DNA from: Ferrigenium kumadai
Lineage (GTDB): Bacteria > Pseudomonadota > Gammaproteobacteria > Burkholderiales > Gallionellaceae
Reading direction: 5' to 3'
Length of the DNA: 64,000 nucleotides
NCBI RefSeq assembly: GCF_018324385.1
Contig: NZ_AP019536.1
Coordinates: 1,674,001 to 1,738,000 of the forward strand
How positions within the stretch are numbered: the stretch's first letter is position 1; every line of letters starts with the position of its first letter. Position numbers and translations under genes: made by a program. Positions 26,329-35,474 of this stretch are shown here, piece after piece. The notes below the pieces were generated by a model. It ran no database searches, was not told the DNA's origin, and was given only the letters and a program-made list of their open reading frames with translations.

Positions 26329-27114
26329 ATGATGAAATCTGGAAAATTTGCGGCACTGGCGATTCTGGGCTTACTGGCGATCAATCCGGCCTTCGCCGAA
26401 GAGAAATCCGCCGCGCTGGTGAATGGCATTTCCATCCCGCAGGCCCGCATCGACATGCGCGTCAAGGCCGCAACCATGCAGGGCCAACCGGACAGCCCCG
26501 AGTTGCGCAAGGCGATCCGCGAGGACATGATCAACCTCGAAGTGATGGCTCAGGAAGCCGGCAAGCTCGGCCTGGACAAGAATCCGGAAGTGGTGCAGCA
26601 GATCGAGTTGGCCAAGCAATCGGTGCTGGTCAGCGCATTCGTGCAGGACTACGCCAAGAACCACCCGATCAGCGAAGACCAGCTCAAGCAAGAGTATGAG
26701 AAGCTGAAGACCAAGCTCGGCGACAAAGAATTCAACGCGCGCCATATCCTGGTCGGAACCGAAGCCGAGGCCAAGGACATCATCGCGCAACTGGGCAAGA
26801 AGGCCAAGTTCGAGAAGCTCGCCGCGAAATCCATGGATGCCGGCTCTGCCGAACGCGGCGGCTCGCTGGGCTGGGCTGTTCCCGGCAACTTCGTGCCTCC
26901 CTTCGCCAATGCATTGCTCAGCCTGAAGAAGGGCGAGTACACCAAGGAGCCGGTGCAGTCCCAGTTCGGCTGGCACGTCATCAAGCTGGACGACGTGCGC
27001 GACCTGAAAGTGCCGCCGTTCGAAGAACTCAAGCCGCAACTGCAACAGCGCCTGCAACAGCAATCGATCAAGAAGGCGATCGACGACCTGCGTGCCAAGG
27101 CCAAGATCGAGTAA
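26329..27114 (+). CDS. Periplasmic peptidyl-prolyl cis-trans isomerase (parvulin/PpiC, SurA-like)
   Basis: The product has 261 residues: a cleavable signal peptide (KFAALAILGLLAINPAFAEE, cut near 23), a helical SurA-like N-domain (30-125), and a parvulin PPIase domain (about 130-225, with FNARHILVGTEAEAKDII and GGSLGWAVPGNFVPPFANAL). It should assist folding of outer-membrane proteins. GAAGAGGA precedes ATG 26329. An intrinsic terminator follows directly. Confidence 0.93.
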   Translation: MMKSGKFAALAILGLLAINPAFAEEKSAALVNGISIPQARIDMRVKAATMQGQPDSPELRKAIREDMINLEVMAQEAGKLGLDKNPEVVQQIELAKQSVLVSAFVQDYAKNHPISEDQLKQEYEKLKTKLGDKEFNARHILVGTEAEAKDIIAQLGKKAKFEKLAAKSMDAGSAERGGSLGWAVPGNFVPPFANALLSLKKGEYTKEPVQSQFGWHVIKLDDVRDLKVPPFEELKPQLQQRLQQQSIKKAIDDLRAKAKIE

Positions 27115-27135
27115 GTCTGGCCTCCATGCAGACCC

Positions 27136-27168
27136 AAAAAGGCATCCCTGTGCGGATGCCTTTTTTTT
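27136..27168 (+). terminator. Rho-independent terminator after ppiC
   Basis: GGCATCC (27141-27147) pairs with GGATGCC (27154-27160), flanked by five A on the left and eight T on the right (27161-27168). It ends the yciB-yciI-bolA-ppiC transcript and is likely active in both directions. Confidence 0.95.
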
Positions 27169-27174
27169 GCCTGT

Positions 27175-27188
27175 TTGATTTAAATCAT
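27175..27188. promoter_or_regulatory. FNR/ANR-like operator
   Basis: TTGAT-TTAA-ATCAT matches the consensus TTGAT-N4-ATCAA at nine of ten positions and lies within the perfect 12-bp palindrome TGATTTAAATCA. It is about 54 bp before the proposed start of the CBS-PAS-GGDEF-EAL gene, where an oxygen-responsive activator could bind. It is a prediction from sequence. Confidence 0.5.
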
Positions 27189-27241
27189 CAATTTCCCGCC
27201 TCCCTTTGGCTACCATGGGGCTTCGCTGTACTATCGCTGAC

Positions 27242-30200
27242 ATGCAAAACCTGACACTACATTCGATAATCGCCCCCTCGGTGTTCACCGTTTCACCGGA
27301 CGCGCCACTCGCCGACGTGCTCGCGAGCATGGAATCGATGCGCGTCAGCTGCATCGTGGCCGTGGATGAGGCCCGCATCCCGCTAGGCATCTTCACCGAA
27401 CAGGACGCCATCCGCCTGATGGCGGAACGCAAGCCTGTCGAATCATCGTGCATGGCGGATGTCATGAGTTCGTCGCCGCTGACCGCCCCGCTCGATACGG
27501 ATTTCCGCGAGGGCTACCGCCTCATTTCCGAAAAGGGTTTCCGCCACCTGGTCGTGGTGGATGATGAGGGACGGCTGGCCGGCGTGGTCAGCGAGGCCGA
27601 TTTCATGCACCACATGGGCATGGAGTACCTGGTGGAGCTCAAGACCGTCGGATCGACCATGACGCGCAGTGTCTCCACCCTGGCCGAGAGCGCCACGCTG
27701 GCGGATGCGGTGGAGCTGATGGCACGGAACAAGATCAGTTGCGTGGTCGTCGCCAACGACGGCAAGCCCGTCGGCATCCTCACCGAGCGCGATACCGTTG
27801 CTCTTGCTCGTACCGTCAGCGACCCGGCACAGGTGCACATCACCCGCGTGATGCAGTCCCCTGTGCAAACCATCGAAGCCGGCCTGCCAGTGCAACAGGC
27901 AATGAAGCAGATGAAGCATGCCTCTATCCGCCGGCTCGTGGTGGTAGAAGGCGAGATACTCGCCGGTATCATCACCCGCCACGATATCGTCAAGACCATG
28001 CAGGGACGCTATATCGAATTCCTGCATGAGACTCTGGAGCGGCAACACAAGGAACTGGTAAAGGTAAAGGCCCAGATCGAACAGTCCCGCCAGCAGCTGG
28101 TCTACCACAGCCTGATGGAGCAGATCAGCGACGCCATCTACCTGCTGGATGCCGAAACCGGCAAGATACTGAACGCCAACGACCAGGCCTGCCGCAACCT
28201 CGGTTATACCCGCAACGAGTTGCTGAAACTCAGCGTGTTCGACATCTCCACAGCGGCACACTCCCCGGATGCCTGGCGGGACATCGTCGAAGCATTGCGC
28301 CGCAAGCCGCAGATCATCGAATCGCAGCACCGCCGCTACGATGGCAGCCTGTTTCCGGTAGAGATCAACGGGCGCCTGATCGAGGAAGGCGACCGGCCTT
28401 ACCTCGTTGCCGTCGCGCGCGACCTTACCGACATCCGTCAGGCCGAGAAGGCGATCCAGGAAACCCATGACAGCCTGAATGCGCTCGTCGAAGCCATCCC
28501 CGATGCGATCTTCTTCAAGGATGGCGAAGGCCGCTGGCTGATCACCAACGAGCCGGCCAAGCAGCTGTTCCGGTTGCATGAGATCGACTGGCAAGGCAAG
28601 ACCGAGATGGAGCTTGCCGAACTGCATCCCGCTTTCCGCCCCGCCCACGAGGCCTGCCTGGTCGACGATGAAACTGCCTGGCAGGCCGGAAAGTTGACAC
28701 TGTTTTCCGAAACGGTCCATGAGGAAAACGGCAAGACGCGCCATTTCGAGGTACGCAAGGTGCCCGTGTTCGATGCCGAGAACCGGCGCAAGGGACTGGT
28801 CATCATCGGCCGTGATATCACCGAGCGCATGGAGGCGGAGGAGCAGTTGCTCGAAGCCGCCGCCGTGATGCAAAGCACCCATGAAGGCGTGGTAATCACC
28901 GACACCACCCCGGCCATCCTCGCCGTCAATTCAGCCTATTCTGCCATCACCGGCTACGGCCCGGACGAGGTCATCGGCAGGAACCCCAACATCATCGGTT
29001 CCGGGCGCGCGGACAAATTGTTCCATGAGGCGATGTGGAAGAGCCTGCTGAAGGACGGTTACTGGCAGGGCGAGGTATGGAACCGGCGCAAGAGCGGCGA
29101 AATCTACCCGCAGCTGCTGACCATCAGCACCGTCTATGACGAAAAGAGCGAGCCGATACGCTACGTCGGTGTATTCGCCGACATCACCCAGCTCAAGGAA
29201 AATCAGGCGCAACTGGAATTCATGGCGCACCACGATCCGCTGACCCAGCTGCCCAACCGCGCGCTGGTCGAATCCAGGCTGGAGCAGGAAGTCGAACAGG
29301 CGCATCGCCATGGCCATCAGGCCGGCGTGCTGTTCATCGACCTGGACCGCTTCAAGCAGGTCAACGACAGCTTCGGCCATCTGATCGGCGATGAGTTGCT
29401 GTGCGCGGTAGCACAACGCCTCGGGGCCCGCTTGCGCCAAGGGGACACCCTGGGGCGTCTGGGAGGCGACGAATTCATCCTGCTGATCTCGCCCCTGCGC
29501 GACCCGCAGGATGCCGCGGTGGTAGCGCGCGATTTCATCGCCGCATTGAACGAGCCGTTCAACCTCTCCGATGGCAGCGAGGTGTTCATCGGCGGCAGCA
29601 TCGGCATCAGCCTGTTCCCGCAGGACGGCGAAACCGTCTCGGAGCTGATGAAGAACGCCGACGCCGCGATGTATCTCGCCAAGGAAAGCGGCCGCAACCA
29701 GTTCTCCTTCTACACCAAGGCACTGAACGCCGATGCGCGCGCCAAGCTGGCGATGGAAAACGAGTTGCGCCGCACCCTGTTGAAGCACGAATTGACCCTG
29801 CATTATCAGCCCAAGGTCGACTTGCGCAGCGGACATATCTGCGGCGCAGAAGCCCTGGCGCGCTGGCGGCTGGCGAACGGCAGCATGGTGTCGCCCGCGG
29901 AATTCATCCCGCTTGCGGAAAAATCCAGCCTGATCCTGAACCTCGGAGCCTGGGTGATCGATGAGGCCTGTATGCAGGTACGTACCTGGCTGGATGCGGG
30001 GCTGAAAGACATCTGCGTCGCCCTCAACATTTCTGCCCGCCAGTTCCGCAGCAGCGACCTCGACAAACAGCTGGAACAGGCGCTCGAAAAACACGGCATC
30101 GAAGCACACCATCTGGAACTGGAGTTGACCGAAAGCATGCTGATGCATGAACCGGAACAGGCCGTGGCGACCATGCACAAACTCAAGCAGATCGGTGTCA

Positions 30201-30523
30201 AGATCTCGCTCGACGACTTCGGCACAGGCTATTCCAGCCTCGCCTACCTGAGCCGCTTCCCGATCGACACGCTGAAGATCGACCAGTCCTTCGTGCGCGG
30301 CGTCGTCACCGACCCGGACTCTGCCGAAATTTCCTCGGCCATCATCGGCCTCGCGCACCGCATGAAACTGCGCGTCGTCGCCGAAGGCGTGGAGACCGAA
30401 GACCAGCTCGCCTACATGCGCACCAACGGCTGCGACGAACTGCAAGGCTTCTACTTCAGCAAACCGCTCCCTGCGGATGACTTTGCCGAACTGTTGCGCA
30501 GCGGGAAGTCGCTGGCGCAATAA
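27242..30523 (+). CDS. Multi-sensor c-di-GMP enzyme: CBS domains, PAS domains, GGDEF and EAL
   Basis: The product has 1093 residues: four CBS motifs (two CBS pairs, about 1-270), a coiled linker, three PAS domains (about 285-415, 430-540 and 545-665), GGDEF (about 675-835) and EAL (about 845-1090). The cyclase site is an intact GGDEF with RQGD five residues before it (RxxD inhibitory site). The EAL domain has AEALARW, ELTESMLM and DDFGTGYSSL, so both halves look active. It probably integrates nucleotide levels and redox or ligand signals. ATG 27242 starts just before CBS 1; 27215 is an alternative. Confidence 0.93.
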   Translation: MQNLTLHSIIAPSVFTVSPDAPLADVLASMESMRVSCIVAVDEARIPLGIFTEQDAIRLMAERKPVESSCMADVMSSSPLTAPLDTDFREGYRLISEKGFRHLVVVDDEGRLAGVVSEADFMHHMGMEYLVELKTVGSTMTRSVSTLAESATLADAVELMARNKISCVVVANDGKPVGILTERDTVALARTVSDPAQVHITRVMQSPVQTIEAGLPVQQAMKQMKHASIRRLVVVEGEILAGIITRHDIVKTMQGRYIEFLHETLERQHKELVKVKAQIEQSRQQLVYHSLMEQISDAIYLLDAETGKILNANDQACRNLGYTRNELLKLSVFDISTAAHSPDAWRDIVEALRRKPQIIESQHRRYDGSLFPVEINGRLIEEGDRPYLVAVARDLTDIRQAEKAIQETHDSLNALVEAIPDAIFFKDGEGRWLITNEPAKQLFRLHEIDWQGKTEMELAELHPAFRPAHEACLVDDETAWQAGKLTLFSETVHEENGKTRHFEVRKVPVFDAENRRKGLVIIGRDITERMEAEEQLLEAAAVMQSTHEGVVITDTTPAILAVNSAYSAITGYGPDEVIGRNPNIIGSGRADKLFHEAMWKSLLKDGYWQGEVWNRRKSGEIYPQLLTISTVYDEKSEPIRYVGVFADITQLKENQAQLEFMAHHDPLTQLPNRALVESRLEQEVEQAHRHGHQAGVLFIDLDRFKQVNDSFGHLIGDELLCAVAQRLGARLRQGDTLGRLGGDEFILLISPLRDPQDAAVVARDFIAALNEPFNLSDGSEVFIGGSIGISLFPQDGETVSELMKNADAAMYLAKESGRNQFSFYTKALNADARAKLAMENELRRTLLKHELTLHYQPKVDLRSGHICGAEALARWRLANGSMVSPAEFIPLAEKSSLILNLGAWVIDEACMQVRTWLDAGLKDICVALNISARQFRSSDLDKQLEQALEKHGIEAHHLELELTESMLMHEPEQAVATMHKLKQIGVKISLDDFGTGYSSLAYLSRFPIDTLKIDQSFVRGVVTDPDSAEISSAIIGLAHRMKLRVVAEGVETEDQLAYMRTNGCDELQGFYFSKPLPADDFAELLRSGKSLAQ

Positions 30524-30843
30524 ACCTGCACCAACCGATACCGCGGCAGCATCCTGCCCCCAAAGGCCACGTCTGCCACATAGGCCGAAATATATATGCA
30601 TTTCGGCCTATTGTTCGAATCTAATCAGGCACCTAGAATGCTCCGCCATAGCCTTTCGCAGGCTGAATCCAGCAGTCAGTTAGAACAAAAATAAAGCGAA
30701 AGCGATATTGCCGCATTCAAAATAGGGAGCTTCCCATGGTTGCATGCCTTGCCGCTTTTCCTGCGCACCGTTCCGGCAGCCATGTCATGTCCTTTCCAGC
30801 CCCCCATTTTTAATCATCACGACAAATCAACTCAGGAGGGAAT
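30524..30843. other. Intergenic region before the muramidase gene
   Basis: The 320 bp between the GGDEF-EAL gene and the muramidase gene contain a perfect 10-bp inverted repeat at 30581-30610 and otherwise AT-richer sequence with no convincing gene. The muramidase ribosome site (AGGAGGG) lies at its right end. A promoter for the lysis-like module is expected here but not identified. Confidence 0.5.
30581..30610. terminator. Hairpin, probable bidirectional terminator
   Basis: TAGGCCGAAA (30581-30590) and TTTCGGCCTA (30601-30610) are perfect complements around a ten-base AT-rich loop. The stem carries its own A/T flanks but only a poor T tract follows, so termination is likely but may be inefficient. 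Confidence 0.5.
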
Positions 30844-31377
30844 ATGGCCGACTTCGCATCCGCATTTGCCGCCACCATGGAAACCGAGGGCGGATACGTG
30901 AACGATCCGCAGGATCCCGGCGGGGAGACCTACAAAGGCGTTGCCCGCAAGCTGAACTCGAAATGGGATGGCTGGATCATCATCGACATGATGAAGAAAG
31001 AAAAGAACTTCCCCGCCAACCTGGACAGCAATGCCCAACTGCAGGAGAAGATCAGGACCTTCTATGAGATCAACTACTGGGACAAGGTTCGCGGTGACGA
31101 GATCGCGAACCAGCATATCGCCGAATCCATCTTCGATTTTGCCGTCAACGCCGGTCCCATCACCAGCGCGAAGCTGGCGCAGATCACCGTGGGCGTGGAA
31201 CCTGATGGAGTCATCGGCCCCGTCACGCTGCAGAAGATCAATGCCGATGACCCGCGCGCCTTCCTCGCACTCTTCGCACTGAACAAGATCGCCCGCTACG
31301 TGAACATCTGCGACAAGCGGCAGGACAGCAAGAAATTCTTCTTCGGTTGGGTCAAACGGACATTGGAGGCGGTGTAA
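30844..31377 (+). CDS. GH108 N-acetylmuramidase (phage-type lysozyme)
   Basis: This 177-residue enzyme has the GH108 signature ETEGGYVNDPQDPGGET with the catalytic Glu at residue 15, then FYEINYWDKVRGDEI and a C-terminal peptidoglycan-binding-like part (VGVEPDGVIGPVTLQKI). It cleaves the glycan backbone of peptidoglycan. No signal peptide is present, so export would need the holin encoded directly downstream (2 bp gap). A strong AGGAGG site precedes ATG 30844. Confidence 0.92.
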   Translation: MADFASAFAATMETEGGYVNDPQDPGGETYKGVARKLNSKWDGWIIIDMMKKEKNFPANLDSNAQLQEKIRTFYEINYWDKVRGDEIANQHIAESIFDFAVNAGPITSAKLAQITVGVEPDGVIGPVTLQKINADDPRAFLALFALNKIARYVNICDKRQDSKKFFFGWVKRTLEAV

Positions 31378-31379
31378 TC

Positions 31380-31895
31380 ATGGCAAACTTCCTGACTAAT
31401 CTTTTCAGTTCCGGCGCAAGCTCCCTCGTTACCGCCGTCGGCGACGCCATCGACAAGGTCATCACCTCCGACGAGGAAAGGAAGGAGCTCGACAACGAAC
31501 TCGCCAGGGCGACCATGCAACACGAGGCACAAATGGCCTCGCTCGGGCTGCAGGAGAAACAGGCTTATCTGGCCGACCTGGACAGCGCGCGGGTAAACCA
31601 GAGCCGGGTACAGGAGTCCGAACATTCAAGCTGGCTGGCGAAGAACGTCCATTCTTTCCTGGCCATCAGCATCATCGGCCTTACCTTCTTCATGTACTGG
31701 TACATCGCGTTCAGCGACGAAAGCGCCAACAAGATCATGGCGCCGAACTCGCCGATGAAAGACATCGTCATCTATATCCTGGGCGCGCTCACCACCGTCG
31801 CCACCCAGGTGGTGTCCTATTTCTTCGGTTCCAGCTCGGGCAGCGCTGACAAGAGCAAGGCGCTCAACGCCCTGGTGAAAAAAAGCGAGACCTGA
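31380..31895 (+). CDS. Holin family protein (3TM/GTA-holin-like)
   Basis: The product has 171 residues: an amphipathic N-terminus, a charged helix (SDEERKELDNELARATMQHE), a first span (about 98-118, LAISIIGLTFFMYWYIAF) and a second (about 132-155, VIYILGALTTVATQVVSYFFG). This fits the GTA/phage 3TM holin family often next to GH108 lysozymes. GGAGG lies 10 bases before ATG 31380, within the end of the muramidase gene. The two genes form a classic lysis pair, here without other phage genes. Confidence 0.85.
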   Translation: MANFLTNLFSSGASSLVTAVGDAIDKVITSDEERKELDNELARATMQHEAQMASLGLQEKQAYLADLDSARVNQSRVQESEHSSWLAKNVHSFLAISIIGLTFFMYWYIAFSDESANKIMAPNSPMKDIVIYILGALTTVATQVVSYFFGSSSGSADKSKALNALVKKSET

Positions 31896-32049
31896 GCGGA
31901 AGCCGGCGCGGCCTGAAGCCTTGCGTTCTTACGGTGGCGAGCGCCATAGCCTGGTGGTGGAAAAACAGGAATGCAGCCGGCAAAGGCCATTCGTCCTGAC
32001 CGTACACAGACTTAGCATCACAACGATTCTCATCTGATAGGAGGGCAAG

Positions 32050-32706
32050 ATGGCAAACACAGAGATTCGCCAGATTATTTCATACGCACCGCAATACATC
32101 GGCTCGCTCATGCGTCTGTTAACTCAGCCGAGCTCCTTCCTTGCGTCCGAGTTTTCCAAGAAGAGGGCGACGAAGGAGGCGATGATGTTCCTCTGTGCCA
32201 GCTTCATCGTTGCCACCGCCCGCATACTCTACGGAGAGTTCGCCTCGATGTCGGAGATGGAATCGAAACTCCGCTGGGACTCGGTCATAACCCTATTGTT
32301 CGCGATAACGCTGATCGCCATTGTCATCTACATGCTGCTTCACGCATTCCGCAGCGCCTTGACCCACGATCAATGTCTGACCAGTGCGATTTACTTCATA
32401 AGCGCCGCTTTCATCTTCCTGGCCGTCGTCTATTCGATCTGTATGCCGTTGCTGACCGAATCCAAAGCTGCCCTCTCGCATATAGTGACTCCAGAGCAAC
32501 TGACCCCGACGAAATTCTACCTGCTGCAAAGTCAGGTGATCTTCATGTTTACGGCGATGCTTTGCTTCTTCGTGGTTTGGCCTCTCTATCTGCTGTGGGG
32601 CATTGGCCGGGCAGGCAATCTGGGGATCATTAGGAACCTGGGCTTTACAACCTCCATGTCCATGGTCAGCATGATCATGGTGGCGCTTGTCGCCCTCTCT
32701 ACCTGA
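32050..32706 (+). CDS. Five-span membrane protein, Yip1-like, unknown function
   Basis: The 218-residue product has five hydrophobic spans (about 38-58, 78-98, 115-137, 160-183 and 198-216). The spacing and the short polar loops resemble Yip1-domain bacterial membrane proteins, but no motif is decisive. TAGGAGGG precedes ATG 32050. It lies between the holin and the lipase-like gene, on the same strand with gaps of 150 and 55 bp, so it may belong to the same unit. Confidence 0.7.
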   Translation: MANTEIRQIISYAPQYIGSLMRLLTQPSSFLASEFSKKRATKEAMMFLCASFIVATARILYGEFASMSEMESKLRWDSVITLLFAITLIAIVIYMLLHAFRSALTHDQCLTSAIYFISAAFIFLAVVYSICMPLLTESKAALSHIVTPEQLTPTKFYLLQSQVIFMFTAMLCFFVVWPLYLLWGIGRAGNLGIIRNLGFTTSMSMVSMIMVALVALST

Positions 32707-32761
32707 TCCCTCATGCTCCCCCCTGTAGCTTCTTGACCCGGTGAACAGCAAAGGAGGCTTT

Positions 32762-34090
32762 ATGTCCGAACCGACGGTAATCATCCACGGCTGGAGTGAC
32801 GATTCAGCATCCTTTATCAATCTGGCATCGGTCCTTCGCCAAAGACTGGGGACTCCGCCTATCACGATCCGGCTCGCCGACTGGCTTTCCATGCAAAACG
32901 ACGTGACCTACGCCGATCTTGCCGTGGCGATGCAACGAGCCTGGTCAGCGTCCGGATTGCCGACGTCGCCGCGTTCGGTGAACGTGGTGGTGCACAGCAC
33001 CGGCACGCTGGTCACTCGTGACTGGATGACGAAGTACTTCACGCCGGAATCCGTCCCCATCAAACGTTTTCTCATGCTTGCGCCGGCCAACTTCGGTTCG
33101 CCGCTTGCGCACAAAGGACGCAGTTTCATCGGCCGGGTCATCAAGGGCTGGGGACAACCCGATTTCCAGACCGGGACTCAGATATTGAAGGGACTGGAGC
33201 TCGGCTCGCCCTACACCTTCAACCTCGCCGAACGCGACCTCTTTGACGATCAGGCCAGATGGTATGGGCGCGGCCGGATACTGGGGACCGTCCTGGTGGG
33301 TAACACCGGCTACAGCGGCGTTGCAGCGATCGCAAACGAGGAGGGTTCGGACGGTACGGTGCGCATCAGTACCGCCAACCTGAATGCGAGCAAGCTGGAA
33401 ATGGTTCTGGACGAAGGACAGCGAGTCACGTCCATCAAGCGCAAGGATGTCAACGGCTCCATCGCCTTCGGCATCCTGGAGCAGGAAAACCACAGCACGA
33501 TCACCCTCAGGGATGAGGGGCCGCGCAACCCGAATACCGTCGATCTGATCATCGGCGCCCTGACCACCACAGATGATTCCTTCAGCGAGACAGGCACGTC
33601 GTTTCCCTGGCAAACCACGATAGACGCCACTACCGTTAATGAGCAGAGCGACCGCTTCCAGAATACCGTCACTTACTTGCGGGACGATTTGAATCAGGAC
33701 GTCAGGGACTATTTCGTCGAGTTCTATAGAAAGGGAAAGCCGGACGAGCATTTCGAGAAGGAACTCTACGAGCGTTTCATCGATGCGGTCCATCCCTATG
33801 AAGACAATCCGGCCTACCGTTCCATGTATTTGAACCTCGACGAACTTGATGACATCCAAAAACAGCTGGGCATCAACAACCTGTTTATCAGCCTGACCGC
33901 TCAACCTCTGTACAACCCGCCCAAGACGCCGGTCGGTTACCTTTCGCTGTCGCAGAACCAGACCGGCGGCCTGAAACTCTCCGGCGAACAACTGCCCGAT
34001 TTCTTCAAGGCGCACAGGACACTGTTGATCGACATCACGATCACCCGGAAGGTCGGCGAGAAGGTATTCAGGATCAACGCCCCGATTTGA
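32762..34090 (+). CDS. Alpha/beta-hydrolase, lipase/phospholipase-like
   Basis: The product has 442 residues. The N-terminal half is an alpha/beta hydrolase: an oxyanion region TVIIHGWSDDS and a nucleophile elbow VVVHSTGTLVTRDW, with Ser79 as the likely nucleophile (G-x-S-x-G is relaxed to V-H-S-T-G). The C-terminal half (about 250-442) is beta-rich with no family I can name. No signal peptide. AAAGGAGG precedes ATG 32762. It could act on host or neighbour membrane lipids; whether it is a lysis factor or a secreted effector is open. Confidence 0.75.
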   Translation: MSEPTVIIHGWSDDSASFINLASVLRQRLGTPPITIRLADWLSMQNDVTYADLAVAMQRAWSASGLPTSPRSVNVVVHSTGTLVTRDWMTKYFTPESVPIKRFLMLAPANFGSPLAHKGRSFIGRVIKGWGQPDFQTGTQILKGLELGSPYTFNLAERDLFDDQARWYGRGRILGTVLVGNTGYSGVAAIANEEGSDGTVRISTANLNASKLEMVLDEGQRVTSIKRKDVNGSIAFGILEQENHSTITLRDEGPRNPNTVDLIIGALTTTDDSFSETGTSFPWQTTIDATTVNEQSDRFQNTVTYLRDDLNQDVRDYFVEFYRKGKPDEHFEKELYERFIDAVHPYEDNPAYRSMYLNLDELDDIQKQLGINNLFISLTAQPLYNPPKTPVGYLSLSQNQTGGLKLSGEQLPDFFKAHRTLLIDITITRKVGEKVFRINAPI

Positions 34091-34179
34091 TCGGTCCGCG
34101 CCGCGGACTTCCCAGCCTTGGGTAAAATGCGCGCCATGCGCCGCCCCTCATGCGCCCCCTAATACCTCAAGGCAAGACC

Positions 34180-34467
34180 ATGAACACCGACCTCAGCACC
34201 CTGCTCGGCTACCCCGCCGCGTTCCTGACCACCGTCGCCTTCGTGCCGCAGGCATGGCAATCCTGGCACACTCGCGACCTGTCCGGCATCTCGCTGCCGA
34301 TGTATGCGCTGTTCACGCTGGGCGTGGCACTATGGCTGGGCTACGGACTGGCGATCGGCAGCACGCCGGTGATCGCGGCGAACGCGGTGACGCTGATGCT
34401 GGCTTCGGTGGTGTTGTGGCTGAAGATAGTGGAGATGCGGCGCGAGCAAGCTATCGAGGAACGCTGA
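34180..34467 (+). CDS. SemiSWEET (MtN3/PQ-loop) sugar transporter
   Basis: This 95-residue protein has three membrane spans and the PQ-loop motif (TVAFVPQAWQSWHTRDLSG), typical of bacterial SemiSWEETs, which dimerise to pass small sugars. The start at 34180 (MNTDLSTLLGYPAAF) gives the normal length; the longer frame to 34150 adds nothing recognisable. It is likely a monocistronic gene. Confidence 0.92.
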   Translation: MNTDLSTLLGYPAAFLTTVAFVPQAWQSWHTRDLSGISLPMYALFTLGVALWLGYGLAIGSTPVIAANAVTLMLASVVLWLKIVEMRREQAIEER

Positions 34468-34471
34468 CGCC

Positions 34472-34564
34472 ATCCGTTCGTGGTGTGCCTGTCGAACCAT
34501 GAACGGATGACTTATTGGCTCACCCGTTAAACGAAATGCCCTTCGACAAGCTCAGGGCGAACGG
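34472..34564. repeat. Dispersed repeat element with two arms
   Basis: ATCCGTTCGTGG (34472-34483) pairs with CCATGAACGGAT (34497-34508) at 11 of 12 positions, and a 27-base unit reading GCCCTTCGACAAGCTCAGGG then CGAACGG follows at 34538-34564. The 27-base unit recurs at 39269-39295 inside purL with 25 of 27 identical. These are typical proteobacterial intergenic repeats. Confidence 0.85.
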
Positions 34565-34566
34565 AT

Positions 34567-35172
34567 TTATTTAGTGCTTTGTTGCGAACTCCCACGCACG
34601 ACTCGAGGACATGATCCGCCCTGCCTAGATGCATCTACTAACGGCCAATCCAGTTCCACCGCCTCGCAATTGGTGATGTTGCGCCTGACCACCTGCCCAG
34701 GGTCGGCTACGGTCAAGGCCAGTGCGGCGACTATCGGGTTCTCGTGCGACACGGCCAGTATCACGCCATCCGGATGACGCGCCGCGACCTCATCCAGAAA
34801 ACCGCGCAGCCTTTCCATCTGTTCCAGAAACGTCTCTCCGCCCTCCGGCCTGATATGCAGCGGATCGGGGCGCACCAGGTCGTTGAACACATGCACCGGC
34901 TGGCCGTCCAGCCCGGTGCGGCGTTCGTTGAGGCGCGCGTCGATCTGCAGCGGACAATCGTGGTGGCGCAGCAGGATCTCCGCGGTCTGCTGCGCTCGCA
35001 GGAATTCGGAGGCGTAGGCGTGGGTGAACGGCACATCGCGCAGGCGCCCGGCAGCCTCTTCGGCCTGTGCCCTGCCCCGCTCCGTGAGATTTACCGCACG
35101 GGTGGGATCGTCATTGATGACGTGCGCGACATTCGCTTCGCTCTCGCCGTGGCGGACCAGGACGATCTTCAT
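34567..35172 (-). CDS. Histidine phosphatase (phosphoglycerate mutase-like) family protein
   Basis: The 201-residue product starts KIVLVRHGESEANV, which carries the phospho-accepting His in the RHGE motif; a second active-site His lies in AVSHENPIV. The sequence YASEFLRAQQTAEILL is also typical. It is a phosphatase of small substrates or a mutase-like enzyme; the substrate is unknown. The C-terminal tail (SRQGGSCPRVVRGSSQQSTK) reaches into the repeat-flanked region and may be recently altered. Confidence 0.88.
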   Translation of the reverse strand: MKIVLVRHGESEANVAHVINDDPTRAVNLTERGRAQAEEAAGRLRDVPFTHAYASEFLRAQQTAEILLRHHDCPLQIDARLNERRTGLDGQPVHVFNDLVRPDPLHIRPEGGETFLEQMERLRGFLDEVAARHPDGVILAVSHENPIVAALALTVADPGQVVRRNITNCEAVELDWPLVDASRQGGSCPRVVRGSSQQSTK

Positions 35173-35474
35173 TCTTCACTCGCAAGACACAGGAGCGCCG
35201 AGGTTATCACAGCCGTTTCACCATCACGACATATGCCTCCGCCTGATTGTCTCCAGCTCCAGCTTCTGCAGTCTCGCTTGATGCTCCGTTCATATGGAAA
35301 TGATTCCCCTCCATTTAATTTCTCAAGAAATATATAGGCATTTTTTTGGGTTGCGCCCGATGATTGGGTGTTGTAAAAACCACGAAGAATTCGAGTGCGG
35401 ATTATTTATGCAGCACGCCATACAATTTGGCTTTGTCCTCATTAGAGCGTGCGCACTTACAGGGAGAGATAAAA
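35173..35474. other. Intergenic region upstream of the EAL-CZB gene
   Basis: This 302-bp AT-rich stretch separates two divergently transcribed genes and must hold both promoters. It includes TATATAGG near 35330 and a short inverted repeat ATTTCT-CA-AGAAAT just before it. I see no gene or clear consensus promoter. Confidence 0.4.

Noticed and set aside
28931-30601. Long minus-strand open frame opposite the GGDEF-EAL part of the hub protein
   Set aside because: Shadow of a strongly supported gene, with no family similarity.
30844-31895. Complete prophage at the muramidase-holin pair
   Set aside because: No capsid, tail, terminase, integrase or repressor gene occurs within many kilobases.
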